This document shows positions 16,159 to 24,752 of a stretch of DNA of 64,000 bases, in pieces. The DNA comes from Streptomyces mayonensis (GTDB lineage: Bacteria > Actinomycetota > Actinomycetes > Streptomycetales > Streptomycetaceae). The notes under the pieces were generated by a model. It did not search any database. It was not told the origin of the DNA and worked only from the letters and a program-made list of their open reading frames with translations. The first letter of the stretch is position 1, and the number at the start of each line of letters is the position of its first letter. Where the stretch lies: contig NZ_JACBYP010000003.1 of NCBI RefSeq assembly GCF_018982965.1, forward strand, positions 92,152 to 156,151, in the 5' to 3' direction. The position numbers and the translations under genes were made by a program.

Positions 16159-18429
16159 GTGGCCACGTTCCTCTACAAACTCGGCCGGCTCGCCTTTCGC
16201 CGACGGCATTTCGTCGCCCTGATCTGGGTGGCCCTGCTGACGCTCGCCGGCGTCGGCGCGGCCAGCGCCCCGCCCGCCGGCAACTCCTCCTTCTCCATCC
16301 CGGGCACCGAGGCCCAGAAGGCCTTCGACCTGCTGGAACAGCGCTTCCCGGGCCAGAGCGCCGACGGAGCGACCGCACGCGTCGTCTTCAAGGCTCCGTC
16401 CGGCGAGACGATGACGGACGCCGGGAACAAGGCGACCGTCGAGAAGACCGTCGACGATCTCGCGGACGGCTCCGAGGTCGCCTCGGTCGCCGACCCCTAC
16501 GAGGGCAACGCCGTCAGCAAGGACGGCACGATCGCCTACGCGTCGGTGAAGTACGACGTCTCCGGCATGGAGCTGGAGGAGTCCACCAAGGACGCCCTGG
16601 AGGACGCCGCCCAGCAGGCGCGCGACGCCGGGCTGACCGTCGAGGTCGGCGGTGACGCGCTCCAGGCGGTGCCGGAGACCGGCGCCACCGAGATCATCGG
16701 CATCGCGGTCGCCGCCGTCGTCCTGGTCATCACCTTCGGCTCCCTGGTCGCGGCCGGGCTGCCCCTGCTGACCGCGCTGATCGGCGTCGGCATCGGCGTC
16801 TCCACGATCACCGCGCTGGCCAGCGCGCTCGAACTCGGCTCGACCACCTCGATCCTGGCCATGATGATCGGCCTCGCGGTCGGCATCGACTACGCCCTGT
16901 TCATCGTCTCCCGCTACCGCGCGGAACTCGCCGAGGGACGGGAACGCGAGGAGGCCGCCGGACGGGCGGTCGGCACCGCGGGCTCCGCGGTGGTCTTCGC
17001 CGGCCTCACCGTCGTCATCGCCCTCGTCGGCCTCGCGGTCGTCAACATCCCGATGCTCACCAAGATGGGTGTCGCGGCGGCCGGCACCGTCGCCATCGCG
17101 GTCCTGATCGCCCTGACGATGATCCCCGCGCTGCTCGGCTACGCCGGACGCAGGGTCAAGCCCGCCGGCGCGAAGGGCAGGCTGCTCGGCCGCTCCCGCA
17201 AGGGCAAGGGCGCGGAGCAGCCGGAAGGACAGGGGTCCCCGGAGGGACAGGGGAGGCCGGGCGGGCAGCCCAAGGCCAACCTGGGCACCCGCTGGGCGAG
17301 CTTCGTCGTCCGCCGCCCCCTCGCCGTCCTCCTCCTGGGCGTCATCGGTCTCGGCGCCGCCGCGATCCCCGCCGCCTCCCTGGAGCTGGGCCTGCCCGAC
17401 GACGGCTCCCAGCCGACGTCCACGACCCAGCGCCGCGCCTACGACCTGCTGTCCGAAGGCTTCGGCGCGGGCTTCAACGGCCCGCTGATGGTCGTCGTCG
17501 ACGCGAAGGGCGCCGCCGCCCCGAACGACGCCTTCACCGACGTGTCCGACGAGATCAAGGGCCTCGACGGCGTCATGGCGGTGACCCCGCCCGCGCCCAA
17601 CAAGGACGGCGACACCGCGACCATCACCGTGGTCCCGGACTCCAAGCCGTCCTCCGTGCAGACCGAGGACCTGGTGCACGCCATCCGCGACGCGGGCGGC
17701 GACATCGAGGCGGACACCGGTGCCGAGACGCTGGTCACCGGCTCCACGGCGATGAACATCGACGTCAGCGAGAAGCTGAACGACGCGCTGCTGCCGTACC
17801 TGGTCCTGGTCGTCGGACTCGCCTTCCTCCTCCTCATCGTGGTCTTCCGCTCGATCCTGGTTCCGCTGAAGGCGGCCCTCGGCTTCCTGCTCTCCGTACT
17901 CGCGGCACTCGGCGCGGTCGTCGCGGTCTTCCAGTGGGGCTGGCTGTCCGGCCTGATGGGCGTCGAGGAGACCGGACCGGTCATGTCGATGATGCCGATC
18001 TTCATGGTCGGCGTGGTCTTCGGCCTGGCCATGGACTACGAGGTCTTCCTGGTCACCCGCATGCGGGAGGCCTTCGTCCACGGCGAGAAGCCCAACCAGG
18101 CGGTCGTCACCGGCTTCAAGCACGGCGCCCGGGTCGTCACGGCCGCGGCCGTGATCATGATGGCGGTCTTCGCGGGCTTCATCGGCTCCAGCGAGTCCAT
18201 GGTCAAGATGATCGGCTTCGGCCTGGCGATCGCCGTCTTCTTCGACGCGTTCGTCGTCCGCATGGCCATCGTCCCGGCGGTCCTCGCCCTGCTCGGCAAG
18301 CGCGCCTGGTGGCTGCCCAAGTGGCTGGACCGCGCCCTGCCCAACGTGGACGTCGAGGGCGAGGGGCTGCGCACGGCCGAGGAGCGGGGCTCCGACCCCG
18401 ACGAGGACCGGGAGCTGGTCCGCACCTGA
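16159..18429 (+). CDS. MMPL/RND family membrane exporter
   Basis: 756 aa, GTG with GGGAG about 11 nt upstream. TM1 is at residues ~20-36, followed by a ~140-residue extracytoplasmic domain. A five-helix bundle with AMMIGLAVGIDYALFIVSRYR (the G-D-Y signature of MMPL TM4) is at ~235-255. After a Gly/Gln/Lys-rich cytoplasmic linker (~345-372) the pattern repeats, with VFGLAMDYEVFLVTRMRE at ~619-636. Both proton-relay Asp-Tyr pairs are intact. Such proteins export lipids or hydrophobic compounds using the proton gradient. It follows tetR after a 163-nt spacer containing three CCACCTGACGT-type repeats at 16053-16089. Confidence 0.93.
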   Translation: MATFLYKLGRLAFRRRHFVALIWVALLTLAGVGAASAPPAGNSSFSIPGTEAQKAFDLLEQRFPGQSADGATARVVFKAPSGETMTDAGNKATVEKTVDDLADGSEVASVADPYEGNAVSKDGTIAYASVKYDVSGMELEESTKDALEDAAQQARDAGLTVEVGGDALQAVPETGATEIIGIAVAAVVLVITFGSLVAAGLPLLTALIGVGIGVSTITALASALELGSTTSILAMMIGLAVGIDYALFIVSRYRAELAEGREREEAAGRAVGTAGSAVVFAGLTVVIALVGLAVVNIPMLTKMGVAAAGTVAIAVLIALTMIPALLGYAGRRVKPAGAKGRLLGRSRKGKGAEQPEGQGSPEGQGRPGGQPKANLGTRWASFVVRRPLAVLLLGVIGLGAAAIPAASLELGLPDDGSQPTSTTQRRAYDLLSEGFGAGFNGPLMVVVDAKGAAAPNDAFTDVSDEIKGLDGVMAVTPPAPNKDGDTATITVVPDSKPSSVQTEDLVHAIRDAGGDIEADTGAETLVTGSTAMNIDVSEKLNDALLPYLVLVVGLAFLLLIVVFRSILVPLKAALGFLLSVLAALGAVVAVFQWGWLSGLMGVEETGPVMSMMPIFMVGVVFGLAMDYEVFLVTRMREAFVHGEKPNQAVVTGFKHGARVVTAAAVIMMAVFAGFIGSSESMVKMIGFGLAIAVFFDAFVVRMAIVPAVLALLGKRAWWLPKWLDRALPNVDVEGEGLRTAEERGSDPDEDRELVRT

Positions 18430-18440
18430 CCCGCCGCCTC

Positions 18441-18491
18441 AACCAGCAACCTCTGACAACCAGCAACCTCTGACAACCAGCAGCCTCTGAC
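18441..18491. repeat. 17-bp tandem repeat, three copies
   Basis: AACCAGCAACCTCTGAC is present at 18441, 18458 and 18475 (the last with one change). It sits between the MMPL stop and a terminator hairpin. There is no gene in 18430-18687. Confidence 0.96.
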
Positions 18492-18507
18492 AGGAGGACG
18501 ACAGACC

Positions 18508-18550
18508 AGCCGGTGAGGGCTCCGTGGGGACGGGGCTGCCCTCACCGGCT
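18508..18550 (+). terminator. Terminator hairpin after the MMPL gene
   Basis: A 13-bp perfect stem (AGCCGGTGAGGGC at 18508-18520 with its complement at 18538-18550) and a 17-nt loop. It is followed by a pyrimidine-rich stretch of TCCT/CCTTT repeats to about 18610. Confidence 0.75.
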
Positions 18551-18687
18551 TCCTCCTTTCCGTCCTGTCCTTCCTGTCCGTCCTTTTCCGTCCTGCCTCT
18601 CTTCCGTCTTTCCGAAGGCTTTCCGTCTTCCGCAGGCCGCCTCAACCCGTTCGCACACGCGCCGCACCGGGCGTTACGGTGCCGACC

Positions 18688-19212
18688 ATGACTACGAGCA
18701 CGCCTTCCGCCGACGGCACTCCCGACGCCTCCGACGCCCATCCCCGTTTCGCCGCCGCCCTGCGCGAACTCGGGCTCGGGGACCTGGCCGGACGGGCCCG
18801 GCGGTTCCCGGAGGCCACGCGGACCGCCGCCGAGGCCGCCGCCGCGATCGGCTGCGAGCTGAGCCAGATCTGCAAGTCGCTCGTCTTCGCCGCGGACGGG
18901 GTCCCCGTCCTGGTCCTCATGGACGGTGCCTCCCGCGTCGACCTGGACCGGGTCCGCGAGGAACTCGGCGCCCAGAAGGTCACGCGGGCCAAGGCCGACG
19001 TCGTACGGGAGACGACCGGGTACGCCATCGGCGGCGTACCGCCCTTCGGACACCGCACCCGCACCCGCGTCCTCGCCGACCGCTCGCTGCTCGCCCACGA
19101 CGTCGTCTGGGCCGCCGCCGGCACCCCGTACGCCGTCTTCCCGATGCGGCCCGAGGACCTCGTCACCACCGCCGACGCCACCCTCACGGACGTCCGCGAA
19201 CCCTCCGCGTGA
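18688..19212 (+). CDS. YbaK/EbsC-type aminoacyl-tRNA deacylase
   Basis: 174 aa from ATG 18688. TACGGT at 18675-18680 lies 7 nt upstream, so the message is probably leaderless; GTG 18679 is a less likely start. The YbaK/ProX fold hydrolyses mischarged aminoacyl-tRNAs in trans. It is recognised by AAAAIGCELSQICKSLVF with the conserved Lys (residues ~53-70), ADVVRETTGYAIGGVPPFGH (the substrate pocket, ~102-121) and VVWAAAGTPYAVFPM near the end. The exact tRNA specificity cannot be read. The stop overlaps the GTG of the next gene. Confidence 0.87.
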   Translation: MTTSTPSADGTPDASDAHPRFAAALRELGLGDLAGRARRFPEATRTAAEAAAAIGCELSQICKSLVFAADGVPVLVLMDGASRVDLDRVREELGAQKVTRAKADVVRETTGYAIGGVPPFGHRTRTRVLADRSLLAHDVVWAAAGTPYAVFPMRPEDLVTTADATLTDVREPSA

Positions 19213-20054
19213 CCCCACCGGTCACCGGCGCGGTCCTGCTCGCCGCCATCACCCACGCAAGCTGGAACGCCATCGCCCACCGGATCCCGGACAAGCTGAC
19301 CGGCTTCGCGCTGATCTCCGGCGGAGGCATGCTCATCGGGCTCGCGCTGCTGCCGTTCACGGCGTTCCCGGCGGCCGGGGCATGGCCGTACCTGCTGGTC
19401 TCCGCGGCCGTCCACATCGCGTACTACGCGCTGTTGATGACCTCCTTCCGGCTCGGCGACTTCGGCCAGGCCTACCCCATCGCCCGCGGCAGCGCGCCGC
19501 TGCTGGTCACCGCCCTCGCCGCCGTCTTCGCCCACGAGGTGCCGGACGGCTGGGCGACCGGCGGCATCCTGCTCTGCTGTGCGGGCCTGACCGGCGTCGC
19601 CCTGTGGGGGCTGCGCGGACGCCGGCCCGACTGGACGGCGATCGGCGCGGCCCTGGCGACCGGGGTGACCATCGCGGCGTACACCGTCGTCGACGGGCTC
19701 GGCGTACGCGCCTCCGGCTCCTCCCTCGGCTACATCGCCTGGCTGATGGCGGTGCAGGGGACGGTGCTCCCGGCGTACTTCCTGTACCGCCACCGCGCCG
19801 GGGCCCGGGCGCTGCTGCGCCCGCACGCCGGTATCGGCCTGGTCGGCGCGGTGCTGTCCGTGGCCGCGTACGCGCTGGTCCTGTGGGCCCAGACCCGCGC
19901 CGAACTCGCGCCGGTCGCCGCGCTGCGGGAGTCTTCCATCCTGGTCGGTGCGGCGATCGGGGCCCTGTTCTTCAAGGAACGGTTCGGTGCGCCCCGGATC
20001 GCGGCGGCCGGGCTGCTGGTGGTCGGGATCGGGCTGATGCTGCACACCGGGTAG
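19209..20054 (+). CDS. EamA/DMT family membrane transporter
   Basis: 281 aa, GTG overlapping the ybaK-type stop (GTGA). Ten hydrophobic helices in two repeats fit the drug/metabolite transporter superfamily. The first repeat includes AITHASWNAIAHR and YPIARGSAPLLVTALAAVF, the second ALRESSILVGAAIGALFFKERFG, the typical EamA end-of-repeat signature. The substrate is unknown; family members export amino acids or other metabolites. Coupling with a tRNA-editing enzyme hints at an amino-acid link, but this is speculation. Confidence 0.87.
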   Translation: MTPPVTGAVLLAAITHASWNAIAHRIPDKLTGFALISGGGMLIGLALLPFTAFPAAGAWPYLLVSAAVHIAYYALLMTSFRLGDFGQAYPIARGSAPLLVTALAAVFAHEVPDGWATGGILLCCAGLTGVALWGLRGRRPDWTAIGAALATGVTIAAYTVVDGLGVRASGSSLGYIAWLMAVQGTVLPAYFLYRHRAGARALLRPHAGIGLVGAVLSVAAYALVLWAQTRAELAPVAALRESSILVGAAIGALFFKERFGAPRIAAAGLLVVGIGLMLHTG

Positions 20055-20147
20055 GCAGGCGCATGCCTACGTACGGGCGTACGGGCCTACGTGCGTACCG
20101 CCGTCGTGAGGCGCACCCTGGAAGGAGGTGTTCCGGAGGTGAACGTC

Positions 20148-20423
20148 ATGATGCACACCGCAGTGGGATGGCATGTCGAGCTCGAGTTCATGGAGGACGA
20201 CCAGCACACGCGGGCGGTCGCGATGGTGCGGCTGCCCGACGGCACCGAGGTCCGCGCGCACGGCCACGCCAGCCGGCACCGGGCCGACTCCCGGCAGCCA
20301 CGGGTCGGTGAGGAGGTCGCGGGGGCACGCGCGTTGAACGAGCTGGCGATGCAGCTGCTCACCAAGGCGCACGAGGAGATCGACTCGGCGTCGGGCCGGA
20401 CCTCCCACCCGATCCATGTGTGA
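20148..20423 (+). CDS. DUF1876 domain protein
   Basis: 91 aa from ATG 20148, with GGAGG 8 nt upstream. GTG 20139, with its own GGAGG, and ATG 20151 are alternatives. The sequence GWHVELEFMEDDQHTRAVAMVRLPD, then GHASRHRADSRQPRVGEE and ARALNELAMQLL, matches the small actinobacterial DUF1876 family. Members adopt a dsRBD-like alpha-beta fold and have no defined biochemical role. The protein is soluble, with no signal peptide. It lies alone between a DMT transporter and a convergent serine-hydrolase gene. Confidence 0.8.
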   Translation: MMHTAVGWHVELEFMEDDQHTRAVAMVRLPDGTEVRAHGHASRHRADSRQPRVGEEVAGARALNELAMQLLTKAHEEIDSASGRTSHPIHV

Positions 20424-20472
20424 GGGCCGCCCGGTTCATGTGTGACGGGCGGAGGGGCGGCCGGCCGCCGGT

Positions 20473-21666
20473 TCAGCTCGCGCCGAGCGACTCCCGTACC
20501 GCCCGGACCAGCGCCTGCGCCCGCGGATCCGCCGTCACGGTCTTGCGGAAGCCGTTGGTGACGTAGCCGACGGCGATGCCCGTCTCCGGGTCGGCGAAGC
20601 CCAGGGCGCCGCCGCGGCCCGGGTGACCGAAGGAGCCCGTGGACAGGAACGGCGACGCGCTGCCGTGCAGCATGTAGCCGAGGCCGAAGCGGGTGTTCAC
20701 CACCAGCACGCGGTCCGGACCGGCGGACTCCTCGGCGCGCGCCCGTTCCATGGTCGCCGGGTCGAAGAGCCGCACCCGCCGCGTCACGCCGTCGACCTCG
20801 CCGATCAGCGCCGCGTAGAACCGGGCCAGCCCCTCGGCCGTCGCGATGCCGTTGGTCGCGGGGAGGGCCGCCGCGCGGTACGCCGGGTCGTTCTGGTCCG
20901 GGAAGGGCGTGATCGCGGCGAAGGCACGGCGGGTCAGGGAGTCCGGGTCCCCGTACGCCTGTGTGACGGCCCGCTTGGGGCGCAGGCGGGGGCCGTTCCC
21001 GGACGGCTCGGGCTCCTCCAGCCGGCCGGCGCGCCCGGCCCGGCCCGCCGCCTCCTGGGCCGGGGGCAGCCCCACCCACAGGTTCAGGTCCAGCGGACCG
21101 GCGATCTCGTCCGCGATCCACTCACCGGCGCCGCGCCCGCCCGTCACCCGGCGGACCAGCTCGTCGAGCAGCCAGCCGTACGTCAACGCGTGGTAGCCGT
21201 GGTCGGTGCCCGGCTCCCAGACCGGCGCCTGGGCGGCGACGGCCCGCGGGCCCCGCAGCGGGTCGAGGGCCTCATCCGGGGCGAGCGGACGGTCCAGGAC
21301 CGGCAGCCCCGCCCGGTGGTTCAGCACGTGCCGGACCCGTACCCGTTCCTTGCCGTGCGCCTTGAACTCCGGCCAGTACTCGCCCACCGGCGCGTCCAGG
21401 TCCAACTCGCCGCGCTGGTGCAGCAGCAGGGGTACGGCGGCCGCGACACCCTTGGTCGCCGAGCGCACGACCTGGGCGGTGCCCCGGCGCCACGGCTCGG
21501 TGCCGTCGATGTCCCGGGTGCCGCCCCACAGGTCGACGACCTTGCGGCCGTCCCGGTAGACGGCGACCGCGGCGCCCCGGTCGCCGAGCGCCGTGAAGTT
21601 GCGGACGAACGCGTCCCGGACCGGCTCGAAGTCCTCGGCGACTGTGCCGTGCACGTCCACGCTCAC
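20473..21666 (-). CDS. Serine hydrolase, class C beta-lactamase/esterase family
   Basis: About 397 aa from GTG 21666; GTG 21660 is equally possible with better spacing to GAGG. The beta-lactamase-like fold is shown by the S-x-x-K motif in VVRSATKGVAAAV (residues ~72-84), the Tyr motif in GYHALTYGWLLDELV and the late FGHPGRGGALGFADPETG segment, which replaces the K-T-G box of true beta-lactamases. No signal peptide is seen, so it is probably an intracellular esterase or peptidase of the EstB/LACTB type rather than a resistance enzyme. Upstream lies a 12-bp tandem repeat. Confidence 0.85.
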   Translation of the reverse strand: MSVDVHGTVAEDFEPVRDAFVRNFTALGDRGAAVAVYRDGRKVVDLWGGTRDIDGTEPWRRGTAQVVRSATKGVAAAVPLLLHQRGELDLDAPVGEYWPEFKAHGKERVRVRHVLNHRAGLPVLDRPLAPDEALDPLRGPRAVAAQAPVWEPGTDHGYHALTYGWLLDELVRRVTGGRGAGEWIADEIAGPLDLNLWVGLPPAQEAAGRAGRAGRLEEPEPSGNGPRLRPKRAVTQAYGDPDSLTRRAFAAITPFPDQNDPAYRAAALPATNGIATAEGLARFYAALIGEVDGVTRRVRLFDPATMERARAEESAGPDRVLVVNTRFGLGYMLHGSASPFLSTGSFGHPGRGGALGFADPETGIAVGYVTNGFRKTVTADPRAQALVRAVRESLGAS

Positions 21667-21707
21667 CTCTGTACGTTCCTTCCGTTCGCCCGGGACGTTC
21701 GCCCGTG

Positions 21708-21767
21708 ACAGTGGCTGCGACTGTGGCTGCAACTGTGACTGCAAGTGCCGCTGCAACAGTGGGTGCA
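21708..21767. repeat. 12-bp tandem repeat, five degenerate copies
   Basis: Units such as ACTGTGGCTGCA run from 21708 to 21767. They sit 42 nt upstream of the serine hydrolase start and after the end of cbiO. There is no gene in 21667-21852. Confidence 0.9.
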
Positions 21768-21852
21768 ACCGCCACCGGCCGCCCGCGATTCCTCGCCGGG
21801 CCGACAACCCGGCTGTCGCCCCGGCCGTCGACCCGACTTGTCGACCCGGTCG

Positions 21853-22680
21853 TCAACCGCGAGCCGGCACCGAACGCGGGTCGAAGCCGAAGGGCAGTTC
21901 CAGGCGGTGGGCGCGCATCAGCTCGTCGTCCGCCAGCAGGTGGGCCGTCGGACCGTCCGCCGCGATCACGCCGTCGCTGAGGATCAGGGCGCGGGAGCAC
22001 AGCTCCAGGGCGTAGGGCAGGTCGTGGGTGACCATCAGGACCGTGACGTCCAGCGCGCGCAGGATGTCGGCGAGTTCGCGGCGCGAGGCGGGATCGAGGT
22101 TGGATGAGGGCTCGTCCAGGACCAGGATCTCCGGCTCCATGGCGAGCACGGTCGCCACCGCCACCCGCCGCCGCTGGCCGAAGGAGAGGTGGTGCGGCGG
22201 CCGGTCCTTGAAGTCCGCCATGCCCACCAGTTCCAGCGCCCGGTCCACGCGGGCCTCCAGCTCCGCCCCCTTCACCCCGGCCGCCGCCGGCCCGAACGCC
22301 ACGTCCTCGCGCACGGTCGGCATGAACAACTGGTCGTCGGGGTCCTGGAAGACGATCCCGACCCGGCGCCTGACCTCGGCCATGTTCCGCCGGTCGACCG
22401 GCAGCCCGGCGACGGCGACCGTGCCGGTGCCGCCGGTCAGGATGCCGTTGAGGTGGAGGACGAGGGTCGTCTTGCCCGCGCCGTTGGGACCGAGCAGCGC
22501 GACCCGCTCGCCGCGCGCGACGGAGAAGTCCACGCCGAACAGGGCCTGGTGCCCGTCGGGGTAGGCGAAGGCGAGCCCGGACACGTCGAGGGAGGCGGGC
22601 ACGTCGGAGACGGGGTCACCCACGGGGCCGGTCACGGGGCCGGTCACGGGGCCGGTCGCGGGGTCGGTCACAGGGTCCAT
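21853..22680 (-). CDS. cbiO: ECF-type cobalt/nickel transporter ATPase CbiO
   Basis: 275 aa, ATG 22680, overlapping the end of cbiQ by 13 nt. ABC ATPase motifs are Walker A LLGPNGAGKTT (residues ~63-73), Q-loop VFQDPDDQLF, signature HLSFGQRRR (LSFGQ), Walker B ILVLDEPSSNLD and H-loop MVTHDLPYAL. It energises uptake of Ni or Co through CbiMNQ in the membrane. The first ~22 residues are a low-complexity VTGPVTGPV repeat, encoded by tandem CACGGGGCCGGT-type units at 22620-22660, and are not part of the ATPase fold. Confidence 0.93.
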   Translation of the reverse strand: MDPVTDPATGPVTGPVTGPVGDPVSDVPASLDVSGLAFAYPDGHQALFGVDFSVARGERVALLGPNGAGKTTLVLHLNGILTGGTGTVAVAGLPVDRRNMAEVRRRVGIVFQDPDDQLFMPTVREDVAFGPAAAGVKGAELEARVDRALELVGMADFKDRPPHHLSFGQRRRVAVATVLAMEPEILVLDEPSSNLDPASRRELADILRALDVTVLMVTHDLPYALELCSRALILSDGVIAADGPTAHLLADDELMRAHRLELPFGFDPRSVPARG

Positions 22681-23429
22681 CCCAGCAGACAGACCACCAG
22701 TGCCGCACCCGGGAGGGCCAGCGCGTACGACCACTGCGCCCGGGACGCCGTCACCTCGTCGATGACCGGCATCGAACCGGCGTACCCGCGGCTGACCATG
22801 GCCAGGTGGACGCGCTCGCCGCGTTCGTAGGAGCGGATGAAGAGGGCACCGGCCGACTTGGCGAGCACGCCCCAGTGCCGTACTCCGCGCGCCTCGAAGC
22901 CGCGCGACTCCCGGGCGATCCGCATCCGCCGCATCTCGTCGGCGATCACGTCCCCGTACCGGATCATGAACGACGCGATCTGCACCAGCAGCGGCGGCAG
23001 CCGCAGCCGCTGGAGGCCGAGCAGCAGGGCGCGCAGCTCGGTGGTGGAGGCGAGGAGTACCGAGGCGGCGACGCCCAGGGTGCCCTTGGCCAGCACGTTC
23101 CAGGCGCCCCACAGCCCGTTGACGCTCAGGGACATGCCGAGCACGCCGACGCGCTCGCCCTCCGCCACGAAGGGCATCAGCACCGCGAAGGCGACGAACG
23201 GCACCTCGATCAGCAACCGTTTGAGCAGGAAGGACGCCGGGACGCGGGCCGCGTACGCCACTGCCGCGAGCAGCACCGCGTACAGCCCGAACGCCCACAT
23301 CGCCTCGCGCGGCGTCGACACCACGACGACCACGAAGGCGAAGGCGGCGGCGAGTTTGGTGTGCGGCGGCAGACCGTGCACGGGGGAGTGGCCGTGCCGG
23401 TAGAGCCGGTGCGCGTGGCCCGTCCCCAC
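22668..23429 (-). CDS. cbiQ: ECF transporter transmembrane protein CbiQ
   Basis: 253 aa, GTG 23429 directly abutting the cbiM stop. It is the T-component that couples the ATPase to the substrate-binding unit. It has several hydrophobic helices near the N-terminus (HTKLAAAFAFVVVVVS, FGLYAVLLAAVAYAA) and two conserved Ala-Arg-Gly coupling motifs, ESRGFEARG and MVSRGYAGS. A His-rich N-terminus (GHAHRLYRHGHSPVHG) could bind metal. The three genes are tightly packed, so they form one operon. Confidence 0.92.
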   Translation of the reverse strand: MGTGHAHRLYRHGHSPVHGLPPHTKLAAAFAFVVVVVSTPREAMWAFGLYAVLLAAVAYAARVPASFLLKRLLIEVPFVAFAVLMPFVAEGERVGVLGMSLSVNGLWGAWNVLAKGTLGVAASVLLASTTELRALLLGLQRLRLPPLLVQIASFMIRYGDVIADEMRRMRIARESRGFEARGVRHWGVLAKSAGALFIRSYERGERVHLAMVSRGYAGSMPVIDEVTASRAQWSYALALPGAALVVCLLGWTL

Positions 23430-24554
23430 CTAACGGGTCGTTTCCGTGCTGCTCGGGGAGGCGTCGTCGCTGCGCCGCCTGCGCACCGCCCAGAACACCG
23501 CGCTGCCCGCGACGACCGTGACGCCGACGCCGATCACGCCCGCGAGACCGCCCGAGACGCGGGCGTCGGTGATGTCCTCCACGCCGTAGTCGGCGAGCGG
23601 CGAGTCCGCGCTCGCGTGCTCCTCGGCCTTCTCGTCGATGCCCTTGTCGGAGGCGACCTTCTCCAGGCCGTCGGGGTTGGCGGAGGCGTAGAAGCTGACG
23701 AATCCGGCCAGGACCAGCGAGGCGACGAGGCCGGTGATCCACACCTTGCGGTGCGAGCGGGCGGCGACGGGCGCGGGAGCCGGCCCGGTGCCGGAAGGAG
23801 TGGTACCGGAAGGAGTGTTGCCGGAGGGGGCGTCGACCAGCTCGCCGTTCACGCGCAGCTTGAGCCGCGGTCCCAGTCCCCGCGCCCCGTGCACGAGGTC
23901 CGGGCGTACGGCGACGACGGCGCCCACGGTCAGCGCGGTGATCACGGCCTCGCCGATGCCGATCAGCACGTGCACGCCGATCATCGCGGTGGCGACCTTG
24001 CCGATGGCGACGTCGGTGGTGCCGCCGATCCAGTACAGGAACGTGAAGGCGAGGGCGGCGGCCGGCACGGAGACGAGGGCGGCGACGAAGGAGGAGACGG
24101 TGACCGAGCGCCGGGTGCGCGGCAGCACCTTCACCAGGCCCCGGAAGACGGCGTAGGCGACGACGGTGGTGACGATCGCCATGTCGGTGATGTTCACGCC
24201 GAGCGCGGTCAGACCGCCGTCGGCGAAGAGGATGCCCTGCATCAGCAGCACCACGGACACGCACAGGACGCCCGTGTACGGACCCACGAGGATGGCGGCC
24301 AGCGCGCCACCGAGCAGATGCCCGCTGGTCCCGGCCGCGACGGGGAAGTTCAGCATCTGCACCGCGAAGATGAACGCCGCGACCAGCCCCGCCAGGGGCG
24401 CGGTCCTCTCTCCCCCACGCTCGGCTTCGCCCGCGCGGGAGGTGCCCCCAAGCTCCCGGCGCGCGCCGCGCAGGCTGACCGCGACGGCGCCGGCGGCGAC
24501 GACTCCGGTGACGGCGGACGTCGGGGCGTTGATGAATCCGTCAGGTACATGCAC
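23430..24554 (-). CDS. cbiM: CbiM-CbiN fused metal-uptake substrate-binding component
   Basis: 374 aa, GTG 24554. The N-terminus M-H-V-P-D-G-F is the hallmark of CbiM/NikM, in which Met1 and His2 coordinate the metal. CbiM helices follow with MLNFPVAAGTSGHLLGGALAA. After a TPSG-repeat linker (residues ~240-255), the last ~110 residues form a CbiN-like part with two helices and ANPDGLEK, so M and N are fused. The operon lacks cobalamin genes, and a nickel-type Nur box lies 21 nt upstream, so nickel is the likelier ion. A 41-residue charged insert after residue 30 is unusual. Confidence 0.9.
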   Translation of the reverse strand: MHVPDGFINAPTSAVTGVVAAGAVAVSLRGARRELGGTSRAGEAERGGERTAPLAGLVAAFIFAVQMLNFPVAAGTSGHLLGGALAAILVGPYTGVLCVSVVLLMQGILFADGGLTALGVNITDMAIVTTVVAYAVFRGLVKVLPRTRRSVTVSSFVAALVSVPAAALAFTFLYWIGGTTDVAIGKVATAMIGVHVLIGIGEAVITALTVGAVVAVRPDLVHGARGLGPRLKLRVNGELVDAPSGNTPSGTTPSGTGPAPAPVAARSHRKVWITGLVASLVLAGFVSFYASANPDGLEKVASDKGIDEKAEEHASADSPLADYGVEDITDARVSGGLAGVIGVGVTVVAGSAVFWAVRRRRSDDASPSSTETTR

Positions 24555-24574
24555 GGTTCGATAGTAGAGACCTA

Positions 24575-24591
24575 TTGCAACCTGTTCGCAA
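24575..24591. promoter_or_regulatory. Nur-like nickel operator upstream of cbiMQO
   Basis: TTGCAA-N5-TCGCAA at 24575-24591 differs by one base from the Streptomyces Nur box (TTGCAA-N5-TTGCAA) as I recall it. It lies 21-37 nt before the cbiM start. I see no cobalamin riboswitch in the 198 nt between cbiM and ssgE. Confidence 0.6.
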
Positions 24592-24752
24592 GAGCGAGGT
24601 GCATGCTGATCTTGAGCCGATCCCGCGCAGACCTCACGCGGACCTCACATGTGAGATACGGCTCGCAGGGCGTGACCCGGGAAATATGGGACATTGGAGT
24701 GGGGGCGGACGCAGCGGTTCCGTGAAGGTGGCAGAGCGTGAGGGGCGATGAG

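Noticed and set aside
16015..18123. A 702-residue minus-strand open frame
   Set aside because: It is Asp/Gly/Arg low-complexity antisense to the MMPL exporter.
20473..21666. Beta-lactam resistance gene
   Set aside because: It has the S-x-x-K motif but no signal peptide and no K-T-G box, so it is better called an esterase/peptidase-type homologue.
24555..24752. Cobalamin riboswitch upstream of cbiM
   Set aside because: The leader before cbiM is too short and shows no B12-box-like element; the Nur-like site fits better.
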